Source: an uncultured Selenomonadales bacterium (GTDB lineage: Bacteria > Bacillota > Negativicutes > Selenomonadales > Selenomonadaceae). Taken from it: a stretch of DNA of 64,000 nucleotides. The notes under the pieces are model-generated. The model was given only the letters and a program-made list of their open reading frames with translations, was not told where the DNA came from and made no database searches. Position numbers and translations under genes: made by a program. Of this stretch, positions 1 to 8,075 are shown piece after piece. Numbering within the stretch: position 1 is the stretch's first letter; every line of letters begins with the position of its first letter. The stretch lies in assembly GCA_937877565.1 (NCBI GenBank), contig CALFJB010000018.1, forward strand, positions 1-64,000. The letters run 5' to 3'.

Positions 1-72
1 CTCTGGTGAAGTGGTTAACACGTCGGATTGTGGCTCCGATATGCGTGGGTTCGATCCCCACGAGTCGCCCCA
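1..72 (+). tRNA. tRNA-His (GTG anticodon), 5' end cut by the window
   Basis: The anticodon loop carries GTG between a CGGA/TCCG-type stem, and the T arm is GTGGG-TTCGATC-CCCAC. The 3' acceptor strand GAGTCGC is followed by C and CCA. A C at the discriminator position is typical of tRNA-His, where it pairs with the extra G at -1. The first seven or so bases of the acceptor stem lie outside the window. Confidence 0.93.
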
Positions 73-74
73 AC

Positions 75-150
<76 letters not shown>

Positions 151-166
151 CTTATTAGAATTTTTC

Positions 167-196
167 AAGCTGTGTCCTAAAGACGCGGCTTTTTTC
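167..196 (+). terminator. Rho-independent terminator after the tRNA pair
   Basis: AGCTGTGTC (168-176) pairs with GACGCGGCT (182-190), followed by a run of T. It ends the tRNA transcript. The next gene's SD starts only about five bases later. A near-identical hairpin occurs in inverted orientation at 825-852. Confidence 0.8.
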
Positions 197-215
197 AGTT
201 AAAGGAGGTTTTTTA

Positions 216-821
216 ATGAATTATTTTCTTGTAGATTATGAAAATGTCAATGTTGCAGGTTTAGACGGCGTCTCAAATCTTACTGAAAACGACACGGTAA
301 TTATTTTTTACAGCATAAATGCAGATACTTTAACTTTCGGAATGCACAGAAGAATTAACGAATCAAAGGCAACTTTCAAATTTCAAAAAATTTTGCTCAA
401 AGAAAAAAACGCATTGGATTTTCAACTTTGCTCCTATCTCGGTTTTTTGATAAGAGACACTATGATTGATGAAACTGTTGAAAATAATTATTTCATTGTG
501 TCAAATGATAAAGGCTACTCAATTTTGCCGGATTATTGGAAAAAATTTGGCGTCAATTTAAAAATCGTCAGTAATTTGTCGAAAAATGAAATAACTCAAA
601 ACAAAATTAAAATAACTCAACCTGCAAATAATTCTACCAATCTTGAAACATCATTAAATCAGCTAATTAAAAATAAAAATGATATTCCCGAAATATTAAA
701 AATGATAAAAGATTCAAAAACAAATAAAGATGTACATAATAATTTAGTAAAAATTTTTGGCTCTCAAAAAGGCGTTGAAATTTATCGTTCAATAAAATCT
801 TTGATTACAGATAAACAATAA
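216..821 (+). CDS. NYN/PIN-like domain putative ribonuclease
   Basis: This 201-residue protein has the acidic pattern of the NYN/PIN-like nuclease fold: VDYENV near the N terminus (Asp7), KNALDFQL in the middle (Asp68) and SNDKGY (Asp98). In this fold such aspartates bind the metal that cleaves RNA. Residues 125-201 are lysine- and asparagine-rich, with a possible helical tail ending in KIFGSQKGVEIYRSI. The start is set by AAAGGAGG, six bases upstream. The gene stands alone between a tRNA pair and a convergent arginine operon, and near-identical inverted hairpins flank it. The fold call is based on motifs; the substrate is unknown. Confidence 0.72.
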   Translation: MNYFLVDYENVNVAGLDGVSNLTENDTVIIFYSINADTLTFGMHRRINESKATFKFQKILLKEKNALDFQLCSYLGFLIRDTMIDETVENNYFIVSNDKGYSILPDYWKKFGVNLKIVSNLSKNEITQNKIKITQPANNSTNLETSLNQLIKNKNDIPEILKMIKDSKTNKDVHNNLVKIFGSQKGVEIYRSIKSLITDKQ

Positions 822-824
822 ACT

Positions 825-852
825 AAAAAAGCCGTGTCCTTTGACACAGCCT
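825..852 (-). terminator. Terminator of the minus-strand argJ-argB series
   Basis: On the minus strand GGCTGTGTC pairs with GACACGGC and is followed by a run of six T. It lies ten bases after the argB stop codon. Sequence and loop closely resemble the hairpin at 168-195 in opposite orientation. Confidence 0.82.
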
Positions 853-862
853 AACTTAAAAT

Positions 863-1969
863 TTATTCAACCTGCGTACCAATTCCGGACGCCGTGAAAA
901 GTTCCAAAATAATTGAGTGCGGAAGTCTGCCGTCGATAATGTGCGCCTTGCCTGTACCGCTCTGTAACGCCCGTAAACACGCCTCAATCTTCGGTATCAT
1001 TCCACCTACGATAATTCCGCTTTTAATCCATTCTCGGGCGTCTGACGCGCTTAGAGTCGATATAAAACTGCTCTTATCTTCAAAATTTTTGTAGACGCCT
1101 TCAGTGTCAGTTAAAAGTAAAAGTTTTTCAGCCTTCAACGCGCCCGCAATATCAGCCGCCACATAATCCGCATTAATGTTATAACTTTCGCCGTCTTCGC
1201 CAACGCCTATTGGCGCAATAACCGGCACGTAGCCGCTTTTAATTAAATCTTCCACAACGCGAATATCAATTTTTTTAGTCTTGCCGACGTAGCCAATATC
1301 AACTTTAGTTTTTTCGCCCTGTTCGTAAACAGTGGCAAGTTTTTTTTCTGCGTGAATTAAATCAGCGTCCTTGCCGCTTAAACCTACCGAACGAACGCCA
1401 CGACGATTTAACAGCATTACAATTTCTGAATTTATCTTACCGGCTAAAACCATTTCCGCAATTTCAACTGTTTCTTCATCAGTTACACGCAAGCCGCTGA
1501 CAAATGAACTTTCTTTGCCAACTTTTTTGAGAAACTGCGTAATTTCGGGACCGCCGCCATGCACTATTACAACGTTAATTCCCGTGTACTTCATCAACGC
1601 TATATCTTGCATAACTTTTTCTTTGAGTTCGTCGTTAATCATCGCGTTGCCGCCGTATTTTACCACAACAGTTTTGCCGTAAAATTCCTGAATGTACGGC
1701 AACGCCTCAATTAAAATTTCAGCTTTACCGGCAAAAGAATTTGGATCAATTTTGGAAGTTTCAACAGTTTTACTTTCAGCGGCTTTACTTTTGGGCGGCT
1801 CATTAATTTTGCCGGAAATCTTTTCTGTAAGTTCATTTTTCAAACTGGTTAAAAATTCTTCGTCAATTTTGGTATTCAGAAGATTGTCTTCAAAAGATTT
1901 TCCATCAGCAAAAAAGCGTTTCAATACGCGTTCCGCCAATTCGTTTTTCAATTCGTCTTCATTCAGCAT
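863..1969 (-). CDS. argB: Acetylglutamate kinase with a long N-terminal extension
   Basis: ArgB phosphorylates N-acetylglutamate in arginine synthesis. The amino-acid kinase domain starts near residue 79 (FAGKAEIL) and shows the phosphate-binding KYGGNAM (104-110), HGGGPEI (137-143), and the later NADYVAADIA and GGMIPK motifs. The protein has 368 residues, while the family usually has about 290-300. The extra first 75-78 residues are charged and probably helical, with no Met between them and the kinase domain. A GAGGAAATAAA ribosome site precedes the ATG, so the extension seems to be translated. The gene follows argJ after a 78-base gap that holds a repeat. Confidence 0.93.
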   Translation of the reverse strand: MLNEDELKNELAERVLKRFFADGKSFEDNLLNTKIDEEFLTSLKNELTEKISGKINEPPKSKAAESKTVETSKIDPNSFAGKAEILIEALPYIQEFYGKTVVVKYGGNAMINDELKEKVMQDIALMKYTGINVVIVHGGGPEITQFLKKVGKESSFVSGLRVTDEETVEIAEMVLAGKINSEIVMLLNRRGVRSVGLSGKDADLIHAEKKLATVYEQGEKTKVDIGYVGKTKKIDIRVVEDLIKSGYVPVIAPIGVGEDGESYNINADYVAADIAGALKAEKLLLLTDTEGVYKNFEDKSSFISTLSASDAREWIKSGIIVGGMIPKIEACLRALQSGTGKAHIIDGRLPHSIILELFTASGIGTQVE

Positions 1970-1990
1970 TTTATTTCCTCCATTAAAAAT

Positions 1991-2045
1991 TTAGAGGCTA
2001 GAAAAAATTTTTCTAACCTCTAACAGCTAAAACCTAACACCTAAA
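1991..2045 (+). repeat. TTAGG-type heptamer hairpin between argJ and argB
   Basis: TTAGAGG-(c)-TAGAAAAA is mirrored by TTTTTCTAA-CCTCTAA, and then CTAAAACCTAACACCTAA follows. It belongs to a family of degenerate seven-base repeats seen again near 26393, 38884, 43107, 45692, 46220, 46977 and 61797. Confidence 0.7.
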
Positions 2046-2047
2046 AA

Positions 2048-3259
2048 TCAGGTATGATATTCGCCGTTAATTTTTACATACTCATAGCTAAAATCGCAGC
2101 TCCAAACAGTTGCATCAACTTCGCCTAAATTCAGCTCAATATCAACTACAATATCTTTCGCCGCCATAATTTTTTTAACGGCGTCTTCGTCGAATTTCAA
2201 AACTAAACCATGTTCATAAACTGGAATGCCGCCAAATTTGATAACGGTTTTTTCGGGATTAATTTTAACTTGAGAATAACCCACTGCACAAATTGCGCGT
2301 CCAACGTTTGGATCTTCGCCGAAAAATGCACATTTCATCAGCGGCGAATTTGCAATAGCCATACCAACTTTTTTAGCGTCAGCGAAAGTTTTTGCGCCGT
2401 GAATGTTGTATGTTAAAAACTTCGTTGCGCCTTCGCCGTCCGCCGCAATTCTTTTCGTCAACTCAATGCACATTTCTTTCAATGCGGAATAAAATTTTTC
2501 GTAGTCAGCATTTTTTTCAGTAATTTTAGCGTTACCCGCCGCCGCGTTCGCCATAACAATTACCATATCATTTGTTGAAGTGTCGCCGTCAACCGTCAAC
2601 ATATTAAAAGAAACTTCGGTAATTTCGCTAAGCGCGTCTTGCAAAAGTTTTCTGTCAATGTCAACATCAGTTGTAATGAAACAAAGCATCGTTGCCATAT
2701 TCGGCATAATCATTCCGGAACCTTTGGCAATGGCACCAAGTCGAATTTCTCTGCCGCCAATTTCAATTTCAGCCGCGCAACTTTTGGAATAAGTATCGGT
2801 TGTAATAATCGCGTTGCCCGCGTTTACGCTGCCTGTTTCTGAAAGTTCAGCGGCGGCTTTTTTAATTCCGGCTTCCATTTTATCCATTGGAAGATTGACG
2901 CCAATAACGCCGGTTGACGCAACTATAACATCATCTTGACGGCAATTTAATTCTTTCGCCGCAATGTCAGCCATTTTTTCGGCGTCTCTAATTCCCTGTT
3001 CGCCGGTACAAGCATTGGCGCAACCTGCATTTGCAACAATCGCATGAGCCGTTCCCGTATCGACAACAATTTTGCTGATACGAACGGGAGCCGCCGCTAC
3101 TTGATTTTGTGTAAAAACTCCGGCAACTGCTGCAAGTTTTTCAGTATAAATTAAAGCAACATCAAGGTTACCGCTTTTTTTTATACCTGCGCGAACGCCC
3201 GCCGCTTTAAAGCCTTGAGGATACGTAACGCCCGCCAATTTGTGTTTTTCACTAAACAT
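2048..3259 (-). CDS. argJ: Bifunctional glutamate N-acetyltransferase / amino-acid acetyltransferase
   Basis: ArgJ moves the acetyl group from N-acetylornithine to glutamate, and can also use acetyl-CoA in the bifunctional form, feeding the step done by ArgB. The 403-residue length is normal. The self-cleavage site is visible as KGSGMIMPNMATML, with Thr190 as the expected nucleophile that becomes the N terminus of the beta chain. The glycine-rich and acidic GVIGVNLPMD and DGEGATKF motifs are present. An AAGGAAG ribosome site lies upstream of the ATG. It sits between an LptD-like gene and argB on the same strand. Confidence 0.95.
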   Translation of the reverse strand: MFSEKHKLAGVTYPQGFKAAGVRAGIKKSGNLDVALIYTEKLAAVAGVFTQNQVAAAPVRISKIVVDTGTAHAIVANAGCANACTGEQGIRDAEKMADIAAKELNCRQDDVIVASTGVIGVNLPMDKMEAGIKKAAAELSETGSVNAGNAIITTDTYSKSCAAEIEIGGREIRLGAIAKGSGMIMPNMATMLCFITTDVDIDRKLLQDALSEITEVSFNMLTVDGDTSTNDMVIVMANAAAGNAKITEKNADYEKFYSALKEMCIELTKRIAADGEGATKFLTYNIHGAKTFADAKKVGMAIANSPLMKCAFFGEDPNVGRAICAVGYSQVKINPEKTVIKFGGIPVYEHGLVLKFDEDAVKKIMAAKDIVVDIELNLGEVDATVWSCDFSYEYVKINGEYHT

Positions 3260-3287
3260 TAATCAAACTTCCTTTCAAATTGAAAAA

Positions 3288-4847
3288 TCACCAAGGGGTA
3301 AACTGCCATTTAAATTCCCATTTGTGACGCTTTTGACGCCAACGAATGACAGCCGTTGAACAATGTAAATCACGATACCAATAATAATCAGCGTCTGCAA
3401 GTTTGCTGCTTTTAGTATCGAATTTTAAGCCAATTACAAACCGATCTTTGTCGGTAAGACGATAACTGACGCCGGTTAAAAACTTGCTTGAATAGGCGTC
3501 GTTATCAAATTCATACAGCGAATTTTGAGAATTATTTTTAGTGTATTCATAGCCAACAAAAGTAGCAAGGCGATCGTTAAACTCTTTGAGAAGTTTTGCA
3601 TTGTAATTCATACCGCGCACAGTCAATTTTCCGTTGTATGGACGCTTCACCTTGTCTTTTGTAACTTTGTAACTTGTAGCCAAAAACAAAAGATAATTAT
3701 GCCCCAAATTAATTGGATCGAACGCTAAGCCCGCCTCAAATTCTTGGTGTGTACTTGCTCTGTCAGAGGCACTCCAACGCCCAATTTCATATTCCAGACT
3801 GTAAAACATCGGCAACTTGTCAAAATGTTTCCTGTAAAGTACATCAAGTCCCGGCTCTTTTTTTATCCAACGTCCATTATCATCATTGTAATAGCCATAC
3901 AACGAACGAATATAAAGGTCTCGGTTGATATAATTAAATTCGGCACTACTGCGTACGCCGTGTTTTGTATTGACGTGCGCGTTAATGGCTGTGAAAAAAT
4001 GTTTACTCACGGGAATTTCAAAATTATCTTCGACATATGCGCCATTATCAGAATCGTAACCAAATTTCGGGAAATAACTTTTTTCTCCTTCGTCAAGTTT
4101 GCGTTCCATATATTTTCTGGCACCAACGACATTGCCGCCTATCCAAAGTTTAATATCGTACATTCTTACAATTTGTTCAGGCCAAATTTCCATTCGCTTT
4201 GCGCCAACTTTATAATCTGGAGACTTTGCGCCGCACTTTGTCTGATAAGCATCGTAAGCCACAATATGATCTGGATAAAATTCAAAACGCTTACCGGCAA
4301 TATAATATTCGCCGACTTTGCCTTTGACGCTTTCCATTGTGCCTTCCTTCGTGCCGTAATTATAAACCGTGTTGTAACCATCCAACGTAACACGCGGCGC
4401 ATCTTTCGTAAGCTGCAAAATGTGCGCCTTGTCCTCAACGTGAATTTCTTGACTGTTCAAATTTCCTTTAATTGTCGGACTTTGAAAACGATAACCTTCA
4501 AGCTGAATAATATCTACGTGTCCTTTGGCGATAAATTCGCCTGTCAAAGTATTATAAGTTAAATCATCGCCTTCAAAGGCGGCAGGGAATGGCTCACCTG
4601 CTTCAATAGGCTTGGGAAGATTTTTTTTAGCTTCTTCAATGTCAGCAAGTAATTTTTCTTGCTCTTTGGTAAGTTGATTGGCGCGACGTTCTCTGCGTTG
4701 ATTTTCAAGATAATCAAAAATTTCAGTGCCGCTATCAGATTTTGATTGATAAACTGCCTGCGCCTTTGGAATTTCAAAAGTTGAATTTAAACCGAATGTA
4801 AAAATTGCCGCCAAAATAATTTTTTGTGTTCTACTAGTTTTTAACAT
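3288..4847 (-). CDS. LptD-like (OstA) outer-membrane LPS assembly protein
   Basis: A signal peptide (cleavage probably after KAQA, near residue 31) is followed by a charged linker and an OstA/LptA-like domain with repeated beta strands (for example FEGDDLTYNTLTGEFIAKG). The rest is rich in alternating aromatic strands and ends in KWQFTPW, as expected for an outer-membrane beta barrel with a C-terminal aromatic residue. At 519 residues it is much shorter than proteobacterial LptD but plausible for a compact diderm-Firmicutes form. It probably places lipopolysaccharide in the outer leaflet. A GGAGTGAAAA ribosome site precedes the ATG. Confidence 0.78.
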   Translation of the reverse strand: MLKTSRTQKIILAAIFTFGLNSTFEIPKAQAVYQSKSDSGTEIFDYLENQRRERRANQLTKEQEKLLADIEEAKKNLPKPIEAGEPFPAAFEGDDLTYNTLTGEFIAKGHVDIIQLEGYRFQSPTIKGNLNSQEIHVEDKAHILQLTKDAPRVTLDGYNTVYNYGTKEGTMESVKGKVGEYYIAGKRFEFYPDHIVAYDAYQTKCGAKSPDYKVGAKRMEIWPEQIVRMYDIKLWIGGNVVGARKYMERKLDEGEKSYFPKFGYDSDNGAYVEDNFEIPVSKHFFTAINAHVNTKHGVRSSAEFNYINRDLYIRSLYGYYNDDNGRWIKKEPGLDVLYRKHFDKLPMFYSLEYEIGRWSASDRASTHQEFEAGLAFDPINLGHNYLLFLATSYKVTKDKVKRPYNGKLTVRGMNYNAKLLKEFNDRLATFVGYEYTKNNSQNSLYEFDNDAYSSKFLTGVSYRLTDKDRFVIGLKFDTKSSKLADADYYWYRDLHCSTAVIRWRQKRHKWEFKWQFTPW

Positions 4848-4881
4848 TTTTCACTCCGCCATACTATCACTAAATTTTAAA

Positions 4882-5790
4882 TTAGTCGATCTTATTTTCA
4901 AGCTGTAAAGCGTAAAGACTAACCGGTTTTTCTATTTGAACGTACAATTCAGTTCCGGCGGAAAGTTCAATATTTTTGCCGCGAATAATTATTTTGTGCC
5001 AATCGTCGTTTAAATCCAGTCCAACTAAACTTGCGCCTTTAATCATTCCTTGATTAGTCATTTCTTTTTTGGATTCTTCGCCAACATAAATATCCAGATG
5101 CTTGCCGTCGATACAATTCAGCGTGTAAAAATCAATTAAAATTTTGCCGTTTTTACCCATCCAGCCTTTAGCTTTACGAACTTTTTCAACTTTGCCTTTG
5201 CCGGGCATACCTTTTACAAAAATTAATTTCCCGTCAATGAAAACATTTTCGGCAACTTTAATATCAACTAAGTCTCCAACTTGCAAAGTGCGGGAGCCAA
5301 CTCTTTCATCAATGGCAACTTTAATCAAAACATCTTTGGGAAGTTGCATTTCGACGAGCGGAATTTGTCCATTGCCAAAAGACGCTTGCGTAACGTCGTT
5401 AATTCTTTTTATTAATGAACCGCTTGAAATTTCGCCTAAAATTCCGCGCTCCAGTTTATTCAGACGTTCCCTAATATTTCCGCTTGAAACTTCGTTATAG
5501 GCATTCCATTCAATGGCGTTCATTTTCGCAAAAATGCTGGGCGTTCCAATGTTGCCGTACAAAATTTCATACACTGAATCGATACGAACATTCAAATTAC
5601 CTGTCATATTTTTGCCGGAATAATCTTTTTCAAGGCGGTTTAACCTGTCTAAAATTGCGCCGAGTTGTTCAGAGCCGTAAGTATCACGCTCCATTTGAAT
5701 TAATTTTTCAGTTGCCGAATCCGCCGCCGAAACTGCCAAAGGTACAAAGAAAATTATCAGTGTTATCGCCGTCATTAAAATTTTTTTCAA
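4882..5790 (-). CDS. Secreted repeat protein of unknown function
   Basis: The best start is TTG at 5790: GGAGG lies eight bases upstream and gives a normal signal peptide (MKKILMTAITL... to AVSAAD). The mature N-terminal half has about four degenerate 35-40-residue repeats around G-x-L-x-x-R-L-N-x-L-E (LDRLNRLEKDYSG, LNVRIDSVYEILYG, IRERLNKLERGILG, LIKRINDVTQASFG). The C-terminal half is rich in beta strands (VLIKVAIDERVG, GKLIFVKGMPGKG). I do not recognise a family. Lying upstream of the LptD-like gene on the same strand, it may be an envelope protein. An ATG 15 bases further upstream is less likely because it overlaps the ribosome site. Confidence 0.68.
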   Translation of the reverse strand: MKKILMTAITLIIFFVPLAVSAADSATEKLIQMERDTYGSEQLGAILDRLNRLEKDYSGKNMTGNLNVRIDSVYEILYGNIGTPSIFAKMNAIEWNAYNEVSSGNIRERLNKLERGILGEISSGSLIKRINDVTQASFGNGQIPLVEMQLPKDVLIKVAIDERVGSRTLQVGDLVDIKVAENVFIDGKLIFVKGMPGKGKVEKVRKAKGWMGKNGKILIDFYTLNCIDGKHLDIYVGEESKKEMTNQGMIKGASLVGLDLNDDWHKIIIRGKNIELSAGTELYVQIEKPVSLYALQLENKID

Positions 5791-5791
5791 T

Positions 5792-6169
5792 TCATTCGCC
5801 TCCATAAATTACTATTTGAACAATATCGCCCATCAAAGATTTATCCGAGTAACCTTTTGCACTGCGCGGCGTGTAGTCAGATTTAATTTCCGTGCGTTCG
5901 TCGTAAGACAAAGTACGCACTGAACGAATAGTATAAATTTTTTTGCCGTGATCTATTTGCAAATCGATTAGCTCCATTTGATTTAAATTTATTCTAACAA
6001 TCGCAAGATTTACGCTAAAAGTCGTTGCACTTTCAATTTTAACAGTGTCCATATCAATAAAATATCCGTCGTCGCCGTTTGAATCTATAAATTTTAAATC
6101 CTCCGCCGCGCAGGTATTCAAATTCAAAAAAAATATTGTCAATAAAGCTAACAAAAATCTTTTCGTCAA
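5792..6169 (-). CDS. Small secreted protein, unknown function
   Basis: With TTG at 6169 as start (GGGAGGT six bases upstream) it is a 125-residue protein with a signal peptide (TKRFLLALLTIFFLNLNTCAA). The mature part contains GYFIDMDTVK and a later YSDKSLMGDIVQIVIYGG end, resembling small periplasmic proteins that carry a YIDxxSI-type motif. No catalytic motif is visible. It is the first gene of the minus-strand series toward argB, and its stop overlaps the ribosome site of the next gene, so the two are probably translated together. Confidence 0.6.
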   Translation of the reverse strand: MTKRFLLALLTIFFLNLNTCAAEDLKFIDSNGDDGYFIDMDTVKIESATTFSVNLAIVRINLNQMELIDLQIDHGKKIYTIRSVRTLSYDERTEIKSDYTPRSAKGYSDKSLMGDIVQIVIYGGE

Positions 6170-6204
6170 AATGAAACCTCCCAATCAATAAATTGTGCGT
6201 TGAT

Positions 6205-6233
6205 AGTATAACCCTTTCTTAAATTCTACGCAA
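6205..6233 (-). promoter_or_regulatory. Likely sigma-A promoter of the envelope/argJB series
   Basis: On the minus strand TTGCGT (6228-6233), a 17-base spacer and TATACT (6205-6210) stand about 35 bases before the first start codon. Confidence 0.6.
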
Positions 6234-6387
6234 GAAATTAAAAATTTTAACTGCAGATAAATTTTTTCCAAAAATTTTAATGTTATTCTTAGAAATACGA
6301 TTTATACTATAATAAATTAAGTTGAATGAATTAAAATAAAAAATTTTCTTATGAATCAATGAAGTATTTGGAAAATTAATTTTTAAA

Positions 6388-6416
6388 TTGAATGTTTATA
6401 GAATTGCTGATATAAT
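6388..6416 (+). promoter_or_regulatory. Likely sigma-A promoter of the CsgG/FlgT-like cluster
   Basis: TTGAAT (6388-6393), a 17-base spacer and TATAAT (6411-6416), about 50 bases before the ATG at 6466. It diverges from the promoter at 6205-6233. The AT-rich stretch between the two shows nothing else. Confidence 0.68.
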
Positions 6417-6465
6417 TCAGAAAAATTAAAGATTATCCGTAACATTTGACGAGAGGGAATTTTTT

Positions 6466-7104
6466 ATGAAATTTCTTGCCACAACAATTTTGATAATCTT
6501 CACAATGACTGTAAGCGCGTTTGCAGCAACAATCGAACAAGGCGCGAAAGTCGCAGTTATGGATTTTGGTACTCATCCTTATGCAGTTACTATCGACATC
6601 AATATTTTGAACGCCGGTAAAGCGGCGCATGAATATATTCTTCAACGGCTCTTTGAAAGTCACAAAATGGATATAATGGACAAAGATTTATTTGAAGCAC
6701 AGTTAGCGGCGGAAAATCTTAATACCACAGGTCTTATTTATCATGATACTGCACAAAAAATTGGTAAAATTCTTGGAGTCGATTATATCATTTATGGCAA
6801 CGTCAATGACGTAACCCTCAGCGAAATTGGCACGCAAGTTGGGATTGGAGGTGTTAATATTTGCACTGTTAAATCGCACATAATCGCCCGCGTTATGAAT
6901 GTTGAAACCGGCGAAATTATCTCTGCGGCAAAAGGTGAGGGCAAATCGAAAAGTTCATTTGTGAAAGTGCAAGGCGGTGAAGTTTTGACTGTTGAAATTG
7001 GAAAAACTAAAGTCACGCAAGACAGCGTTCACAATGCAATTCAACAAGCGGCGTTTCAAACTGTTGATGTACTTATTGAAAGACTCTATGGAAATGCAAA
7101 ATAA
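6466..7104 (+). CDS. Secreted CsgG-like protein
   Basis: A signal peptide (KFLATTILIIFTMTVSAFA) leads into a 190-residue domain with the CsgG/LpoB-type pattern: KVAVMDFG, an alpha helix with AAHEYILQRLFES, then KILGVDYIIYGNV and IIARVMNVETGEIISAAKGEGKS. Members of this fold sit in the periplasm or outer membrane and include the curli secretion channel CsgG and penicillin-binding-protein activators. No lipobox cysteine follows the signal peptide, so this one seems soluble. GAGAGGG lies upstream of the ATG. It begins a cluster of four related secreted proteins. The precise role is not known. Confidence 0.72.
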   Translation: MKFLATTILIIFTMTVSAFAATIEQGAKVAVMDFGTHPYAVTIDINILNAGKAAHEYILQRLFESHKMDIMDKDLFEAQLAAENLNTTGLIYHDTAQKIGKILGVDYIIYGNVNDVTLSEIGTQVGIGGVNICTVKSHIIARVMNVETGEIISAAKGEGKSKSSFVKVQGGEVLTVEIGKTKVTQDSVHNAIQQAAFQTVDVLIERLYGNAK

Positions 7105-7125
7105 TTTTAAGGAAGTGTATAAAAA

Positions 7126-7989
7126 ATGACTAGTAAAATTTTTAAAACTTGTATGGCTCTGGCTGTAGCCGTAATGATGCTTACTGCAACAGTTTTCGCT
7201 GATCAAGCGGCTAACGCTGTTGATTGGGAAAAAGGCGTTGTTCGTGCAACTGGATTAGCAGCAGGCAAGGCAAAAACTAAAAACAAAGGTATTCAAAGAG
7301 CCCAAGCAAAACACGCGGCAAGAATGGCGGCAGAACGTAACCTTACTGAAGCTGTATATGGCGTACAGGTAACGGCGGAATCTTCAATGAGAGATTTGGA
7401 ACTGGAATACGATATTGTTAGAACCACAGTTCAAGGTACAATTAAAGGAATGTCAGAAGTTGATTCAAAATTCTTTGCAGATGGTACCTGTGAAGTTACC
7501 CTTGAAATGCCAATTTGGGGTGCAAGTAATTCCGTTGCTAAAGCAGCATTTGAACCTTTCAAAAATGAAGAAAGAGAACCTTTCCCGCAACCTACCAACA
7601 ACGTTACAACCAATATTAACATTAATACAACCGTTGGCGGCGTCGTCAGCAACAAATACACCGGCTTAGTTGTAGATTGCTCCGGACTTGGTCTTGAATC
7701 TGTTATGAGTCCTGTTATCAAAAATGGCAATGGTCAACCTATTTACGGTTACAAAAACCTTGACATTGACAAAGTTATTGAAGATGGTATGGCGTCCTAT
7801 GCCAACAACGCTAACGATTCAATCAGCCGTTCTCGCGCAGGCAACAATCCTTTAGTTGTTAAAGCTCAAAAAGTTGATGGCACAATTCCCGGCAATCCTG
7901 TAGTTTCAGTTGCAGACGCTGACAAAATTTTAATCGCTAACCAAAGCGATATGTTCCTTGATAATTGCAACGTCGTTTTCGTAAAATAA
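7126..7989 (+). CDS. Secreted LPP20/FlgT-N-like protein
   Basis: Signal peptide (MALAVAVMMLTATVFADQ), then a domain with the helix AQAKHAARMAAERNLTEAV followed by YDIVRTTVQGTIKGM and a beta strand CEVTLEMPIWG. This order (Ala-rich helix, variable segment, TxGxIxG strand) is that of the FlgT N-terminal/LPP20-like domain. The same order recurs in the next gene, so the two are probable paralogues. The second half (after about residue 145) is Asn/Thr-rich and then carries a domain (GLVVDCSGLGLESVMSPVI, NPVVSVADADKILIAN) found in secreted proteins next to such domains. The function is not known. Confidence 0.66.
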   Translation: MTSKIFKTCMALAVAVMMLTATVFADQAANAVDWEKGVVRATGLAAGKAKTKNKGIQRAQAKHAARMAAERNLTEAVYGVQVTAESSMRDLELEYDIVRTTVQGTIKGMSEVDSKFFADGTCEVTLEMPIWGASNSVAKAAFEPFKNEEREPFPQPTNNVTTNININTTVGGVVSNKYTGLVVDCSGLGLESVMSPVIKNGNGQPIYGYKNLDIDKVIEDGMASYANNANDSISRSRAGNNPLVVKAQKVDGTIPGNPVVSVADADKILIANQSDMFLDNCNVVFVK

Positions 7990-8011
7990 TTTCATAAAAA
8001 AATCAGGTATA

Positions 8012-8058
8012 AGACTGCGCAAGCGTTTATAATTTAAGACGTTGCGTAGTCTTTTTTT
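8012..8058 (+). terminator. Terminator, possibly partial, before the second FlgT-like gene
   Basis: AGACTGCGCAA (8012-8022) pairs with TTGCGTAGTCT (8042-8052, one wobble) and is followed by seven T. The SD AAAGGAG of the next gene starts three bases later, so the hairpin separates two paralogous genes and may lower expression of the downstream pair. Confidence 0.78.
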
Positions 8059-8075
8059 GTAAAGGAGTTTTTGTC

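Noticed and set aside
3744..4562. A 272-residue plus-strand reading frame opposite the LptD-like gene
   Set aside because: It is a shadow of the real gene: composition is odd for a protein, no ribosome site, and the minus frame has a signal peptide and family features.
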